Notes: generated by a model from the letters alone, not told the origin. A stretch of DNA of 64,000 nucleotides from Amycolatopsis sp. NBC_01480 (GCF_036227205.1 NZ_CP109442.1:1-64000); one strand, 5' to 3'. Counted from the first letter of the stretch, positions 16,257-25,328 are shown. Translations and numbers: made by a program.

Positions 16257-17432
16257 TCACCCGGCGTCCAGCCACGCGCGGATCTCCTCGTCGTGCTGGC
16301 CCAGCGCCGGCGGAGCCGTGTGGGTTCGCGGAACCTCGGTGCCATCGAGGCTCGCCATCCGCAATGGCGGTCCCGGCAGCTGGATCGTGCCGAGGACCGG
16401 GTGGTCGACATCGATGACCAGACCTTGGCTGAGGGTCTGATCCCAGGTGTAGACCTCGTCCAGGGTGCGTACCTTTCCCGACGGGACACCAGCCTCGGCG
16501 AACCGGCGGAGCCATTCCGCGGAAGTACTCTCTCCCAGCTGTTTTTCCAGGGCGGCGGTCAGCTCGTCGCGGTGCAGGACCCGGTCGCGGGCGGTGGCGA
16601 AACGCGGGTCCGTGGGGTCGAGTCCGGTGGTCAGCGCGACAGCGCGCCACTGGTGGTCGTTGCCGACCGCGATCTGGATGGTCCCGTCCTGCGTCACGAA
16701 CGCTCCATAGGGGACGATGGTGGGGTGCTGGTTGCCCAGTGCGCGCGCCACTTCACCGGCCACGGTCCAGCGGGTGCCCTGGAACGCGTGGGCTCCGACG
16801 ATCGCCGCCAGCAGCGACGTCCGCACGACGGCGCCCCGGCCGGTGTCCGCCCGCTCGGCCAACGCCGACACGACCCCGAAGGCGCCGTACATCCCGGCGA
16901 GCAGGTCGCCGATGGGCACACCGACCTTCGTGGGATCGTCTGGGCCCGGCCCGGTCAGGGACATGAGCCCCGCCTCCCCCTGGGCGATCTGGTCGTAGCC
17001 GGCCCGCCCGCCCTCGGGGCCGTCGTGGCCGAACCCGCTGATGGACAGCAGGACCAGGCGGGGGTTGAGCTCGTTGAGGCGGTCGATGCCGAAGCCGAGG
17101 CGCTTCAACGCGCCCGGCCGGAAGTTCTCGACGAGGACGTCCGCCCGCTCGACGAGCCGCTCGAGATCACGCCGCCCGGTGGCGGACTTGAGGTCGAGCT
17201 GGATCGACTGCTTGTTGCGGTTCGCCGACAGGAAATAGGTGGAGACCGGGTCGTCCGGCGACCCCACGAACGGCGGGCCCCACTGACGCGACTCGTCACC
17301 GACGCCCGGTGCCTCCACCTTGATGACCCGGGCACCCATGTCGCCGAGCATCATCGTCGCGTGCGGTCCGGCCAGGGCGCGGCTGAGGTCAACGACAAGG
17401 ACGCCGGACAGCGGTCCGGCCGGCCGGTTCAC
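16257..17432 (-). CDS. CaiB/BaiF-type CoA transferase (family III)
   Basis: A 391-residue family III CoA transferase. LSGVLVVDLSRALAGPHATM at the N-terminus, LGDMGARVIKVEAP, and SANRNKQSIQLDLK are hallmark segments; the catalytic Asp of the family is expected in GYDQIAQGEAGLM (about residue 144-156). The reaction moves CoA between organic acids. GTG start at 17432 overlaps the preceding stop (GTGA). It is the last gene of the eight-gene minus-strand catabolic operon, where it probably activates a ring-cleavage product as its CoA thioester (inference). Confidence 0.88.
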   Translation of the reverse strand: MNRPAGPLSGVLVVDLSRALAGPHATMMLGDMGARVIKVEAPGVGDESRQWGPPFVGSPDDPVSTYFLSANRNKQSIQLDLKSATGRRDLERLVERADVLVENFRPGALKRLGFGIDRLNELNPRLVLLSISGFGHDGPEGGRAGYDQIAQGEAGLMSLTGPGPDDPTKVGVPIGDLLAGMYGAFGVVSALAERADTGRGAVVRTSLLAAIVGAHAFQGTRWTVAGEVARALGNQHPTIVPYGAFVTQDGTIQIAVGNDHQWRAVALTTGLDPTDPRFATARDRVLHRDELTAALEKQLGESTSAEWLRRFAEAGVPSGKVRTLDEVYTWDQTLSQGLVIDVDHPVLGTIQLPGPPLRMASLDGTEVPRTHTAPPALGQHDEEIRAWLDAG

Positions 17433-18298
17433 TGTCCACTCCGGACGGTTGGGATGAGGCGGTGGTCGTTGGCCACCACCGGGTTGCGCAGGGTGCCCAG
17501 CCGCTCGACCTCGACCTCGACCTCGTCACCCGGGTGCAGCAGCCACGGCGGTGTGCGGGCGTAGCCGACGCCGGCCGGCGTTCCCGTCGCCAGCAGGTCC
17601 CCGGGCCGGAGCGTGAACGTGTGCGAGATCAGCGAGAGGGTGTCGCCGACCAGGTAGACCATCTCGGCGGTGGAACCGTCCTGGACCAGCTCGCCGTTGA
17701 CCCGTGTCCGGACACGGAGGCCGTCGCGCAGGTCGCCGACCTCGACGGACGGGACCATCGGGCCGAGCGGTCCGGAGCTGTCGCCGTTCTTGCCGAGAAT
17801 CCACTGGCTGGTGAGCTTCTGGGCCCGCCGCGACGTCACGTCGTTGAACGTCGAGTAGCCGACGACGCCGGCCAGCGCCTGCTCGGGTGTGGCGTCGACG
17901 AGCGTCGACCCCACGTAAGCCATGACCTCGCCCTCCCAGTCGATGCCCTCCTCGTTGGCGGGAACGGGGATCGGGGTGCCCCCGACGGTCAGCGATGCCG
18001 TCCAGCGGGCGAACAGCGACGGGTAGAGCGGCAGATCCAGATCGCGGAAGCTGCCCTCGGCAACGTGCTTGAGGTAGTTCAGCCCGATACAGATCACCCG
18101 CGCACCGGGCAGCACCGGCGGAACCAGCTGCGCGTCGGCGACCGCGACGGTCGGTCCGTCCGGGACCCGCGACAGCAGGCCGGTGGCGTCGGCCCAGAAC
18201 TCGTCCAGCCCGGCCACTACTGTGGCCTTCGCGCCGTCGTCGGACAACGACGCAACCTCGACCGGTCCGCCGTCCCGGCGGATACCCACGATCCTCAT
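17429..18298 (-). CDS. Fumarylacetoacetate hydrolase-family protein
   Basis: A 289-residue FAH-superfamily protein. RVICIGLNYLKHVAEG gives the start of the catalytic fold, and the metal ligands are the Glu residues in DWEGEVMAYVG plus the Asp in STFNDVTSRRAQ. Members hydrolyse or decarboxylate diketo acids from aromatic ring cleavage (fumarylacetoacetate, acylpyruvates, oxohexadienedioates). ATG at 18298 overlaps the DUF3500 stop (ATGA), which decides the start against a longer open frame. In this operon it would act after ring opening. Confidence 0.9.
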   Translation of the reverse strand: MRIVGIRRDGGPVEVASLSDDGAKATVVAGLDEFWADATGLLSRVPDGPTVAVADAQLVPPVLPGARVICIGLNYLKHVAEGSFRDLDLPLYPSLFARWTASLTVGGTPIPVPANEEGIDWEGEVMAYVGSTLVDATPEQALAGVVGYSTFNDVTSRRAQKLTSQWILGKNGDSSGPLGPMVPSVEVGDLRDGLRVRTRVNGELVQDGSTAEMVYLVGDTLSLISHTFTLRPGDLLATGTPAGVGYARTPPWLLHPGDEVEVEVERLGTLRNPVVANDHRLIPTVRSGQ

Positions 18299-19425
18299 CG
18301 GTGTGCCTGCTCGCGCTGAGCGCCGTGCCGGGTGTCGAGGTGGTGCTGCATGAGGAGGTCGGCGGCGAAGTCGTTGGAAGGGTCGCGCCAGACGCTGTGC
18401 ACGTGGTTGGCGTTGTCCTCGGCGTTGTCGAACTCGATCAGGGTGGCGCCGCCCTGGATACGGAAGTAGTGCGGCAGGTCGATGGTGGTGCCCCCGGCCC
18501 ACGCGAAGTGCAGCTCGCTGACGCCGCCGGCGGCCGCGATGCGGTCCATCTCGACGTCGACCAAGCCGGGACGGGCGCGGTGCACGAACGTCGCCAGCAG
18601 GTCGTCGAAGCAGGTTCGCTGGGCGGCGGAGAGGTCGCCGACGCGGATCCCGCGGGGGTGGGCGCGGAAGTAGGCGAGTGCCCTGCGGTCGTCGTCGGTG
18701 ATCATCGCGTCGCGGCGGCCGACGCCGTGGTAGGCCGGGTACTCGACGTCACCGATGCGCGGCACGGTGCGGGTGACGAAGTCCGCCGGGGGCTTGTCGT
18801 GGATGACCGCTTGCGCCCGCTGGCCGTCGGTGAGGCCGTCGAGCAGGAGGAAAGCGGCGTCCTCTTCCTCGCCGAGGATGCGGAACGGGCCGATGCGCGC
18901 CGGCTCGGCGCCCAGCAGGAACGGCGTGGCGTTCGCCAGGTCGCCGTCGACGACGGTGACGTTGATCGACAGGTGGTGCCCGACCAGCCGGAAGCCCCAG
19001 GTGGTGTCGGGCTGCGGCTGGCCGAAGAAGGTCAGGAAGTAGCCGCGGGCGTCGCGGAACGTGGCGGCGACGTGGCCGAAGACCGGGAGGTTCAGCTCGC
19101 GCAGCACATGTTCGTTGCTCATCACCTGTACGACGCGTGCGTAGGCGGGCAGCGACATCGACTCGGCGATGAGCCGGTGCGCCAGCACCTCCTGGTGGCG
19201 GTCCAGGTCGCCGAGCGCGAGGCCGTGCCGGCCGGACTCAGGCAGGAAGTTCCAGTGTGTGCGCCCGGGGTCGGTATGCGGCAGCAGGACCCGGGACCGC
19301 TGGTCGCCGGTGAGGCTGTCGAACAGGCCCATCGCGGCGAAGGTGACCACGGTGGCGTCGAAGGAGCCGCCGGCACGGGGGTGGTGTTCGAGCGGGAGCT
19401 CGGTGTGCGGTGCGAGATCGGCCAT
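18295..19425 (-). CDS. DUF3500 domain protein
   Basis: A 376-residue protein of the DUF3500 family, for which I know no established activity. Recognisable family features are FLTFFGQPQPDTTWGFRLVG, then HHLSINVTVVDGD, and the C-terminal LIEFDNAEDNANHVHSVWRD. The clustered His, Asp and Asn residues hint at a metal site (inference). No signal peptide is visible, although some family members are exported. It sits between a cupin and a FAH hydrolase with overlapping junctions on both sides (start at 19425, stop inside the FAH start), so its job is likely a step of the same pathway. Confidence 0.85.
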   Translation of the reverse strand: MADLAPHTELPLEHHPRAGGSFDATVVTFAAMGLFDSLTGDQRSRVLLPHTDPGRTHWNFLPESGRHGLALGDLDRHQEVLAHRLIAESMSLPAYARVVQVMSNEHVLRELNLPVFGHVAATFRDARGYFLTFFGQPQPDTTWGFRLVGHHLSINVTVVDGDLANATPFLLGAEPARIGPFRILGEEEDAAFLLLDGLTDGQRAQAVIHDKPPADFVTRTVPRIGDVEYPAYHGVGRRDAMITDDDRRALAYFRAHPRGIRVGDLSAAQRTCFDDLLATFVHRARPGLVDVEMDRIAAAGGVSELHFAWAGGTTIDLPHYFRIQGGATLIEFDNAEDNANHVHSVWRDPSNDFAADLLMQHHLDTRHGAQREQAHR

Positions 19426-19766
19426 CAGACGGCCGGCCGGATGACGAGCATGCTGGCCGGCAGCTTGCTGCGGTTGACCACCTCGCGGCGGGTGCCGGCG
19501 GTGAAGTGGACGGAGTCGTACGGGTGGAGGGTCGCTTCCTCACCCTCGCTGACCATCACCAGTTCGCCGCTGACGAGGACGTACACGGTCTCGGCCGGCT
19601 GCTCGCTCATCTCCGCCCGTCCGTCGGGCAAGTAGTGCGACAGCACGACGGTCACGTCCTTCGTCGGAGTCGACGCGCCGCCTTGCAGGCGCACCGGCCC
19701 GACACCGGTGTGGCCGGGTGGATCGAAGCGTTCGGCCTCGGTGAGCCGGGTGACGCGCATGGTCAT
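19425..19766 (-). CDS. Cupin-domain protein
   Basis: A 113-residue single-cupin protein. The second half has the conserved cupin motif 2 pattern (HPYDSVHFTAGTRREVVN), while motif 1 is modified (EQPAETVYVLVSGELVMV), with Glu/Thr in place of the usual two His, so metal binding is uncertain. ATG at 19766 overlaps the stop of the FAD monooxygenase. Small cupins in aromatic operons serve as ring-cleavage dioxygenases, isomerases or ligand sensors; here none can be chosen. Confidence 0.85.
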   Translation of the reverse strand: MTMRVTRLTEAERFDPPGHTGVGPVRLQGGASTPTKDVTVVLSHYLPDGRAEMSEQPAETVYVLVSGELVMVSEGEEATLHPYDSVHFTAGTRREVVNRSKLPASMLVIRPAV

Positions 19767-21343
19767 CGCAGGTGCTTCCCTTCATTGGGGTGGGGCTGCA
19801 GCGCGCGGCGCAGCTCCGAGACGAGGCGCGGGATGTCGGTGTGGCCGCCGGCCCCGAAGACGTAGAAGTCCGGGCGGGCAAGGAATGCGGTGCAGCCGTG
19901 CCGGGAGAACCAGCTTTCGTAGGCCCCGTCGATGTCGCGCACCGGGCTGGCAGAGGAGAGGTCGGTGACGCTGCCGCCGATCTTGCGGAACCACGACGCG
20001 ACGTCCTCGTCGAGGAGGTCTCCTGGATCGCCCGCGCGGCTCACGAGCTGCCAGCCGCCGCCGACGACGTCGTCGAACAGGCCGGTTCGACCGGCGACCG
20101 CGACCCGCCCCTGGGGTGCCAGCCGCCCCTCGATACCCCTGCTGGGGACGGTGATCGAGGGTGTGCCCAACCGAGGGTGCGGCGGTTCCACGGCGGTGCC
20201 TGCTTGCCGCTTCAGCTCGGTGTCACGGGCTGCGGCTCGCGCGGGGTCGAGCTCGCAGATGACGCGTCCGGCAGCGACCGCTTCGTCGATGATCTCCCGG
20301 ACGTGGCCGGCCCGTTCCGGGCCGTAGGTCTCCAGCACACCCGCGTCTGCGAGGCCGGCGTGCACCATGCCCAGGCGCCAAGCCAGCGCGCGGGCGTCGC
20401 GGAGTCCGGCGCACAGGCCCTGTCCGAGGAACGGCGGCATGAGGTGCGCGGCGTCGCCGGCCAGGAAGGCGTGGCCCACTCGCCAGGTCTGCGCCCACCG
20501 GCCCCGGAAGGTGTAGACAGCATGCCGCTCCAGCTCGGCGTTGTCGGGGGTGACTCCCCAAGAGGCCATGAGCCGCCAGGCCGTCGCCTCCTGCGCCAGC
20601 TCGTCGACCGGCATGTCGTCGCGGCGCATGAACTCGAAGCGGCGGCGCCCCGGTCCACTGTTGACCGCGGTGGCCGGCTGGTGCGGATCGCAGTACTGGA
20701 CGACGAAGGCGTCCCACGTCTCCTCGTGCAGAGGCCGGTAGTCGATGACCAGCCAGTCGGCCTCGAAACCGGAGTCGCCGACGCCCACCGCGAGTTGGGT
20801 GCGTACCGGGCTGTTCGCGCCGTCGGCGCCGACGAGCCATCGGCTGCACACCGTGGCCGTTGTCGTGGGCTCTGTGGTGGAGATGAGCTGCGCCGACACC
20901 GCACCGGTGTCCTGGGCGAAGGAGGAGAACGCCCAGCCACGGTGCACGGTCACGCCCGCCGTGGCTTCGGCGATCTCTTCGAGCACCGCCTCGAGGTCGG
21001 GTTGGTGAAAGCCGTTGGTGTTGGCCCACCCGGATTCGGCCGGACGGTTCCAGTCGATCGACCGCAGCAGTTCGCCGTCGCCGTTGCGGAACTGGTAACC
21101 GCCGCGGGCACCCCGTGACGGTGCGAAGAGATCGGCGTGGTCGGCCATGATCCCGGCGGACTGCAGGATGCGCAGTGCTTCGTGGTCGATCGTGCAGGCG
21201 CGCGGGAGTGGATACCGCTGCGGCCAGCGTTCGACGAGCGCGACCTGCATTCCCGCCTGCCCCAGCAGGATCGCGGTGAGCAGGCCGACGGGGCCACCGC
21301 CCACGACGAGACAGTCGACCTCGGAAGCGGGTCGTGTGGTCAT
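19763..21343 (-). CDS. FAD-dependent aromatic hydroxylase, MhpA-like
   Basis: A 526-residue class A flavoprotein monooxygenase. VVGGGPVGLLTAILL (residues 14-28) is the FAD-binding GxGxxG, WLVGADGANSPVR the DG motif, and AFLAGDAAHLMPPFLGQG the GD motif. Length and these segments resemble 3-(3-hydroxyphenyl)propionate hydroxylase (MhpA). Such enzymes hydroxylate a phenolic ring using NAD(P)H and O2. ATG at 21343 overlaps the MDR gene stop (ATGA), which fixes the start inside a much longer open frame. It is probably the second hydroxylation step of the operon. Confidence 0.9.
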   Translation of the reverse strand: MTTRPASEVDCLVVGGGPVGLLTAILLGQAGMQVALVERWPQRYPLPRACTIDHEALRILQSAGIMADHADLFAPSRGARGGYQFRNGDGELLRSIDWNRPAESGWANTNGFHQPDLEAVLEEIAEATAGVTVHRGWAFSSFAQDTGAVSAQLISTTEPTTTATVCSRWLVGADGANSPVRTQLAVGVGDSGFEADWLVIDYRPLHEETWDAFVVQYCDPHQPATAVNSGPGRRRFEFMRRDDMPVDELAQEATAWRLMASWGVTPDNAELERHAVYTFRGRWAQTWRVGHAFLAGDAAHLMPPFLGQGLCAGLRDARALAWRLGMVHAGLADAGVLETYGPERAGHVREIIDEAVAAGRVICELDPARAAARDTELKRQAGTAVEPPHPRLGTPSITVPSRGIEGRLAPQGRVAVAGRTGLFDDVVGGGWQLVSRAGDPGDLLDEDVASWFRKIGGSVTDLSSASPVRDIDGAYESWFSRHGCTAFLARPDFYVFGAGGHTDIPRLVSELRRALQPHPNEGKHLR

Positions 21344-22407
21344 GCACGGTCCCCGGTGCTGAGCCGCACGTCGGGGACGACGACACACTTGGCGTGGGGC
21401 GAGTCCGACTGTGTCCGCCACGCGGCCGGCGCCTCGTCGAGGGGGAAGACGCGGGTCGCCAGGTGCAGCTCCCCTCGAGAGATCGCTGACCACAGCCAGG
21501 TCAACGCCGGCTGTTTGTCCCGCAAGGACACGTGCAGGCCGGCAAAACCGGACATGACCAGCTGCTTGCCCCGCATCGACCCGGCCGGAACCTGAGCCGT
21601 CGGACCGGCCAGGTCGCCGATGTTGACCACCCGCGCCCGGGGAGCGCAGACCTGCAGGGCGGCCTCCAGGGGCACCCCGTAGATCCCGTCCAGGACGACG
21701 TCCACCGGTCCCGCCGCGCCGCGCAGCCGGGCGGCCAGGTCGTCCCGGCTCTCGTCGGGATGCAGCGCGACGACGGCGTCGGCGCCGAGAACGAGCACGC
21801 GTTGCAGCGCGGTGTGGTCCCGGCCGACGCCGATCACCCGCTCCGCGCCCGCCCGGCGGGCGATCTGCACCGCGAGCTGGCCCACGGCGCCGGTGGCGCC
21901 CAGCACCAGTACCGTTTCGCCGCGCCGCAGGCCGGCGATCTCCATCAGCGGCATGTATGCCGCAGTGCCTGCATTGCCGACCGCTGCAGCCAGCACCGGG
22001 TCGATGCTGTGCGGGAGCGGCAGTACGTCCGCGTCGGCGACGAGCACCCGATCGGCGAACGCCCCCGGCGTGGCCGGTGCGGCGTGGCATTCGGCGTACA
22101 CCCAAGAGCCGGGCGCGTGCGCGTCGGACTCGAGCACGACACCCACGCACTCGCTGCCGGGAACGTACGGGGCTTCGTGACGGACTGAATGGAACGACCC
22201 GGAAGCGATGAGCAGGTCCAGCGGATTCAGCGGCGCCGCGGCCACCGCGATCAGCGTCGTGCCGGCCGTTCGGCGCGGCAGCACGGTCGAGCCCAGACGC
22301 GGCTCGGCGGCTGGGGCGTCGACCAGGACCGCGCGCACCGAGCCGCTTCCCGGTGCGTGGACCTCTGATGCCGCGTTCACGACGCCGACATCTCTGGCGA
22401 GCGGCAT
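21340..22407 (-). CDS. Zinc-independent MDR oxidoreductase (quinone reductase-like)
   Basis: A 355-residue medium-chain dehydrogenase/reductase. The N-terminal GroES-like domain contains AAAPLNPLDLLIASGSF and YVPGSECVGVV; the Rossmann fold starts at VLVLGATGAVGQLAVQIAR. The structural and catalytic zinc cysteines of alcohol dehydrogenases are absent, so it is quinone-reductase/enoyl-reductase-like. GGAG lies about ten bases before the ATG at 22407. It follows the flavin monooxygenase gene by 95 bp, the only sizeable gap in the operon. Confidence 0.87.
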   Translation of the reverse strand: MPLARDVGVVNAASEVHAPGSGSVRAVLVDAPAAEPRLGSTVLPRRTAGTTLIAVAAAPLNPLDLLIASGSFHSVRHEAPYVPGSECVGVVLESDAHAPGSWVYAECHAAPATPGAFADRVLVADADVLPLPHSIDPVLAAAVGNAGTAAYMPLMEIAGLRRGETVLVLGATGAVGQLAVQIARRAGAERVIGVGRDHTALQRVLVLGADAVVALHPDESRDDLAARLRGAAGPVDVVLDGIYGVPLEAALQVCAPRARVVNIGDLAGPTAQVPAGSMRGKQLVMSGFAGLHVSLRDKQPALTWLWSAISRGELHLATRVFPLDEAPAAWRTQSDSPHAKCVVVPDVRLSTGDRA

Positions 22408-22502
22408 GGTTGGTGGCTCCGTTCGGGGCTCGATGCGGTACCGGCGGCCTACAGCCCTACGGCGAGAAGTGCGAACACGTGCGGGTGGAGCAATGGCTTC
22501 GG

Positions 22503-23846
22503 TCAGCCGGCCTTGCGCGCAGCACTCGCAGCGGACCGGTTGAGGGTGGTGATCCCGGCGAAGTCGTGGGGCTCGATGCCGGCCATGAGACGCCCGTAGT
22601 TCTCCGAGAGCGCTTCGAGGTTCAGTGCGCCGTGGAGGGTGACGACGCGCGCGTCGCGCCAGGCCCGCTGGATGTGTTCGAAGTCCATGATCGCGGTGGA
22701 GCCGGAGTTGCGCTGGAGCAGCTCGATCGCCTCGGCGCACCACTTGGCGGCGTAGGCGGTCTCGGCGAGGACGCGCGCGCTGAAGTGCTGCAGGTATTCC
22801 GGCGACGCCGGAGTACCTGCGGCGGCGAGCTCGCCCAGGCGATCGGTCTCCGCAGCGTTGGCCTCTGCCATCAGTGTCGCCGACCGGATCTTGCTGTGTA
22901 CCTCGGTGAGCATGAGGTGCGTCAGCGGCGCCTCGAGCTGATTCTTGTAGGTCGTGCCGCGGATCGCCCGGCCGGCGGAGCGCTCGAGGAATCGAGCCAG
23001 CGCGCCGCGGGCGATCCCGATCGACATGCCGGCCATGAGGCTGAACGCCCAGCCAAGCGAGGGGGCTTTCCACAACGAGCCGGCAAGGCCGTTGTCCAGG
23101 GTGCCGGCCACGACGTCGCGGAAGTCGACGACGCGGTGGGCGGGGACGAACAGCTCGTCGGCCGAAAGAGTGATGGAGACGCTGCCCGTGGCGCGCATGC
23201 CGGCCACCTGCCAGTCGTCGAGAAACCGCAGCTCGTCGCGAGGTACCTCGACCCCGACGAGGTAGCGGCCGTCGCCGTCGCTGGCTATGCAGCCCAGGTT
23301 CGTGTACGGCGCCCACAGCGCGTCGCTGCCGAACGTCCAGGGTCCGCCGGAGATGATCCAGCCCCCGTCGACCCGCTTCGCGCGCCCCCGTGACGCTGGG
23401 AAGTGGCTCGATCCGGCTACGCGGGGCCCGACCCATGCGGGGCCGTAGACCTCCTCGACGACCTTGGCGCCCGAGCCGGCCGGGATCCAGTTCATCGTGG
23501 CCGCCACCCATACCGTCCACCCGGCCGAGCCGTCCCAAGACGACACCTCGGTGACGACGTCGAGCTGGTCGCGGACCGACAGTTCGGCGCCGCCGAACTC
23601 CGCGGGGCTGGCGATGTCGAAGGCGCCGGTGGCGTCGAGCGCAGCGATCGTCGCGTCGGAGTGGCGGCCGGCACGTTCAGCTTCCAGCGCGGCGGCGCGC
23701 AGGGTCGGGCCGAGCTCGTGCACCTTCTCCAGGACAGCGGCGAGCGTGGTGGGCTTGTCGTCGGTGACGAGCATCGTGGTCTCCGTGTCGGGTCGGTCGT
23801 TCGGGGGACGCAGAACTTCACCGGTGGTCTCGGCCGTCACTGTCAC
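22503..23846 (-). CDS. Acyl-CoA-dehydrogenase-like flavin monooxygenase (group D, HsaA-like)
   Basis: A 447-residue protein with the acyl-CoA dehydrogenase fold used by two-component hydroxylases such as HsaA and p-hydroxyphenylacetate hydroxylase. Useful segments are FDIASPAEFGGAELSVRDQL, DGSAGWTVWVAATMNW, and GGWIISGGPWTFGSDALWAP. These enzymes take reduced flavin from a separate reductase; the flavin reductase fusion at 25409 is the obvious partner. GTG at 23846 overlaps the SnoaL-like gene stop (GTGA); ATG at 23774 is an alternative. It likely performs the first ring hydroxylation (inference). Confidence 0.87.
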   Translation of the reverse strand: MTVTAETTGEVLRPPNDRPDTETTMLVTDDKPTTLAAVLEKVHELGPTLRAAALEAERAGRHSDATIAALDATGAFDIASPAEFGGAELSVRDQLDVVTEVSSWDGSAGWTVWVAATMNWIPAGSGAKVVEEVYGPAWVGPRVAGSSHFPASRGRAKRVDGGWIISGGPWTFGSDALWAPYTNLGCIASDGDGRYLVGVEVPRDELRFLDDWQVAGMRATGSVSITLSADELFVPAHRVVDFRDVVAGTLDNGLAGSLWKAPSLGWAFSLMAGMSIGIARGALARFLERSAGRAIRGTTYKNQLEAPLTHLMLTEVHSKIRSATLMAEANAAETDRLGELAAAGTPASPEYLQHFSARVLAETAYAAKWCAEAIELLQRNSGSTAIMDFEHIQRAWRDARVVTLHGALNLEALSENYGRLMAGIEPHDFAGITTLNRSAASAARKAG

Positions 23847-24385
23847 CGGATCGCCTTGATGGCGTTCAGGTAGGCGACCCGACCGGCTTCGGCGTGCTCA
23901 CGCAGCACGTTGAGCTTCATGTCGGGCCGGTGCTCGGCGTTCGGCTCGGGTACGACCGGGTTGCCGGTCCAGGACATCAGCCGGCAGACGCGTCGCCGGA
24001 TGCGCCAGCCGGCCTCGGTGCGGACGAGTTCGTCGTCGTACCAGCCGGTGCCCGTCCATGTGGGGCCGTCCTCGGCCGCCTCCCGGATGAGCAGCCAGTT
24101 CCCGTAGCTGAATGCGTTGGCGCGATCGCCGTCGACGTGGACCAGCTGACCCATCATCGTGTGCTGATGGCTGTCGAGCGTCTCGTGGAACTCCGCGAAG
24201 GACCGCTTGAAGTTCTCCAGACCCACCCATGCATTGCCGGCCGGACCGAACTCCGCGGTCACGTCCTCGGAGAAGACGAGGTCGAACAGGTCCCAGGCGT
24301 GCGCGTCCAGAGCGAATCCGTACAGGTTGAGCAATTCGATGATCGCTGCCTTGTCCTCGGTGTCAGCCACGCCGCTGGTCTCCAT
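23843..24385 (-). CDS. SnoaL-like (NTF2-fold) protein
   Basis: A roughly 180-residue NTF2/SnoaL-like protein. DTEDKAAIIELLNLYGFALD, then WDLFDLVFSEDVTAEFG and WTGTGWYDDELVRTEAGWRI, follow the fold's usual layout; ring-hydroxylating dioxygenase small subunits share it. I chose the ATG at 24385 because a strong promoter lies 36-65 bases upstream; an ATG at 24421 would be nearly leaderless. It is the first gene of the catabolic operon. Roles include isomerase, dehydratase or an accessory of the adjacent monooxygenase. Confidence 0.8.
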   Translation of the reverse strand: METSGVADTEDKAAIIELLNLYGFALDAHAWDLFDLVFSEDVTAEFGPAGNAWVGLENFKRSFAEFHETLDSHQHTMMGQLVHVDGDRANAFSYGNWLLIREAAEDGPTWTGTGWYDDELVRTEAGWRIRRRVCRLMSWTGNPVVPEPNAEHRPDMKLNVLREHAEAGRVAYLNAIKAIR

Positions 24386-24422
24386 TCTGGGTTGTGAAAT
24401 GTCACTGAGATACTGTGCCATG

Positions 24423-24450
24423 TTTATACTCGTCTGGTGGAGTGTGTCAA
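24423..24450 (-). promoter_or_regulatory. Promoter of the catabolic operon
   Basis: Reading the minus strand, TTGACA (24450-24445), a 16-base spacer and TATAAA (24428-24423) match the sigma-70 consensus almost perfectly, unusually strong for this AT-poor sequence. It points into the eight-gene operon and lies in the gap to the divergent GntR gene. Confidence 0.7.
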
Positions 24451-24488
24451 GACGCAACCTCGACTCGCCCACCGGTACTCTGACGGGC

Positions 24489-24504
24489 CAGTGGTTCTCC
24501 ACTG
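24489..24504. promoter_or_regulatory. Candidate GntR operator
   Basis: CAGTGGTTCTCCACTG is a perfect six-base dyad with a four-base centre, 27 bases before the GntR start and about 40 bases upstream of the -35 of the divergent operon. It could serve autoregulation; binding is inferred from position. Confidence 0.4.
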
Positions 24505-24531
24505 CGAGGCAACGATTCGAGGGGTGACCCA

Positions 24532-25245
24532 GTGGCCGACGTGTCCGACTCCCGCGTCTCGCTGAACGAGACGGTCTACCGCCGGCTGAGGGGCGATATC
24601 ATCGCGTGCCGCCTAGTGCCCGGTCAGCGGCTCACGGAGAAGCAGTTGGCGGCCGACATGGGTTTCAGTACCGCACCCCTTCGTGACGCCCTCACTCGCC
24701 TGGATCACGAAGGCTTGATCCGCACCCTGCCTCGCAAGGGCTACCAGGTCGCGCCGTTGACGCCGAAGTCCATCGACGACCTCTTCGTCGTCTGGGGGAT
24801 TGTGGGACCTGAGCTCATCCGGCTCGGCCTGCGCCAGGCGAGCGAGGCGCAGGTCGACGCGGCACGGGAGGCGTTCGACGAACTGGACGTGCTCGCTCAG
24901 GAGCAGGGTGAACCACCGTCGGCCCTCCTCGACATCGACGTGGTCAACAGGACCTTCGCGATCCTGGCCGAGGCCACCGGCAACACCTATTTGATCAACT
25001 TCTTCCAGCGGCTCATGGGCGATATGAGCCGCATCCGGGCACTGCTGCTGACCTCGGGGCGTACGAGCGCTGCGACGCGTCCGGCCGGTCACTGGGTGCG
25101 CGGCATCCTCGACGAGCCTGATGTGGACAAGGCCGCCGAGCACGCCAGGCGCTACATCGAGGACGTCCACCAGCACGTGCTCCAGGCCGTCATCAGGTGG
25201 CCCTCGGTGATGAGCAGTGAGGTCAGCGTCCTGCCGCAACGATGA
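24532..25245 (+). CDS. GntR-family regulator, FCD type
   Basis: A 237-residue GntR protein. The winged helix (residues about 8-75) contains RRLRGDIIACRLVPGQRLTE and STAPLRDALTRLDHEGLIR, the standard GntR pattern. The C-terminal helical FCD domain contains DIDVVNRTFAILAEATGNTY, where Asp and His residues would bind metal or ligand. GTG start at 24532, preceded by GAGGGG. It is divergent from the SnoaL-led operon and upstream of the flavin reductase fusion; FCD members typically respond to organic acids, so it likely senses a pathway substrate or product. Confidence 0.9.
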   Translation: MADVSDSRVSLNETVYRRLRGDIIACRLVPGQRLTEKQLAADMGFSTAPLRDALTRLDHEGLIRTLPRKGYQVAPLTPKSIDDLFVVWGIVGPELIRLGLRQASEAQVDAAREAFDELDVLAQEQGEPPSALLDIDVVNRTFAILAEATGNTYLINFFQRLMGDMSRIRALLLTSGRTSAATRPAGHWVRGILDEPDVDKAAEHARRYIEDVHQHVLQAVIRWPSVMSSEVSVLPQR

Positions 25246-25328
25246 TCGCATCGATTTGACGTCGGCCACTCTCCCTCCCTGGCCTCTTGGGTCGAAGCGA
25301 CGCTTGACGCGAGGCATGGCCGTAGTCG

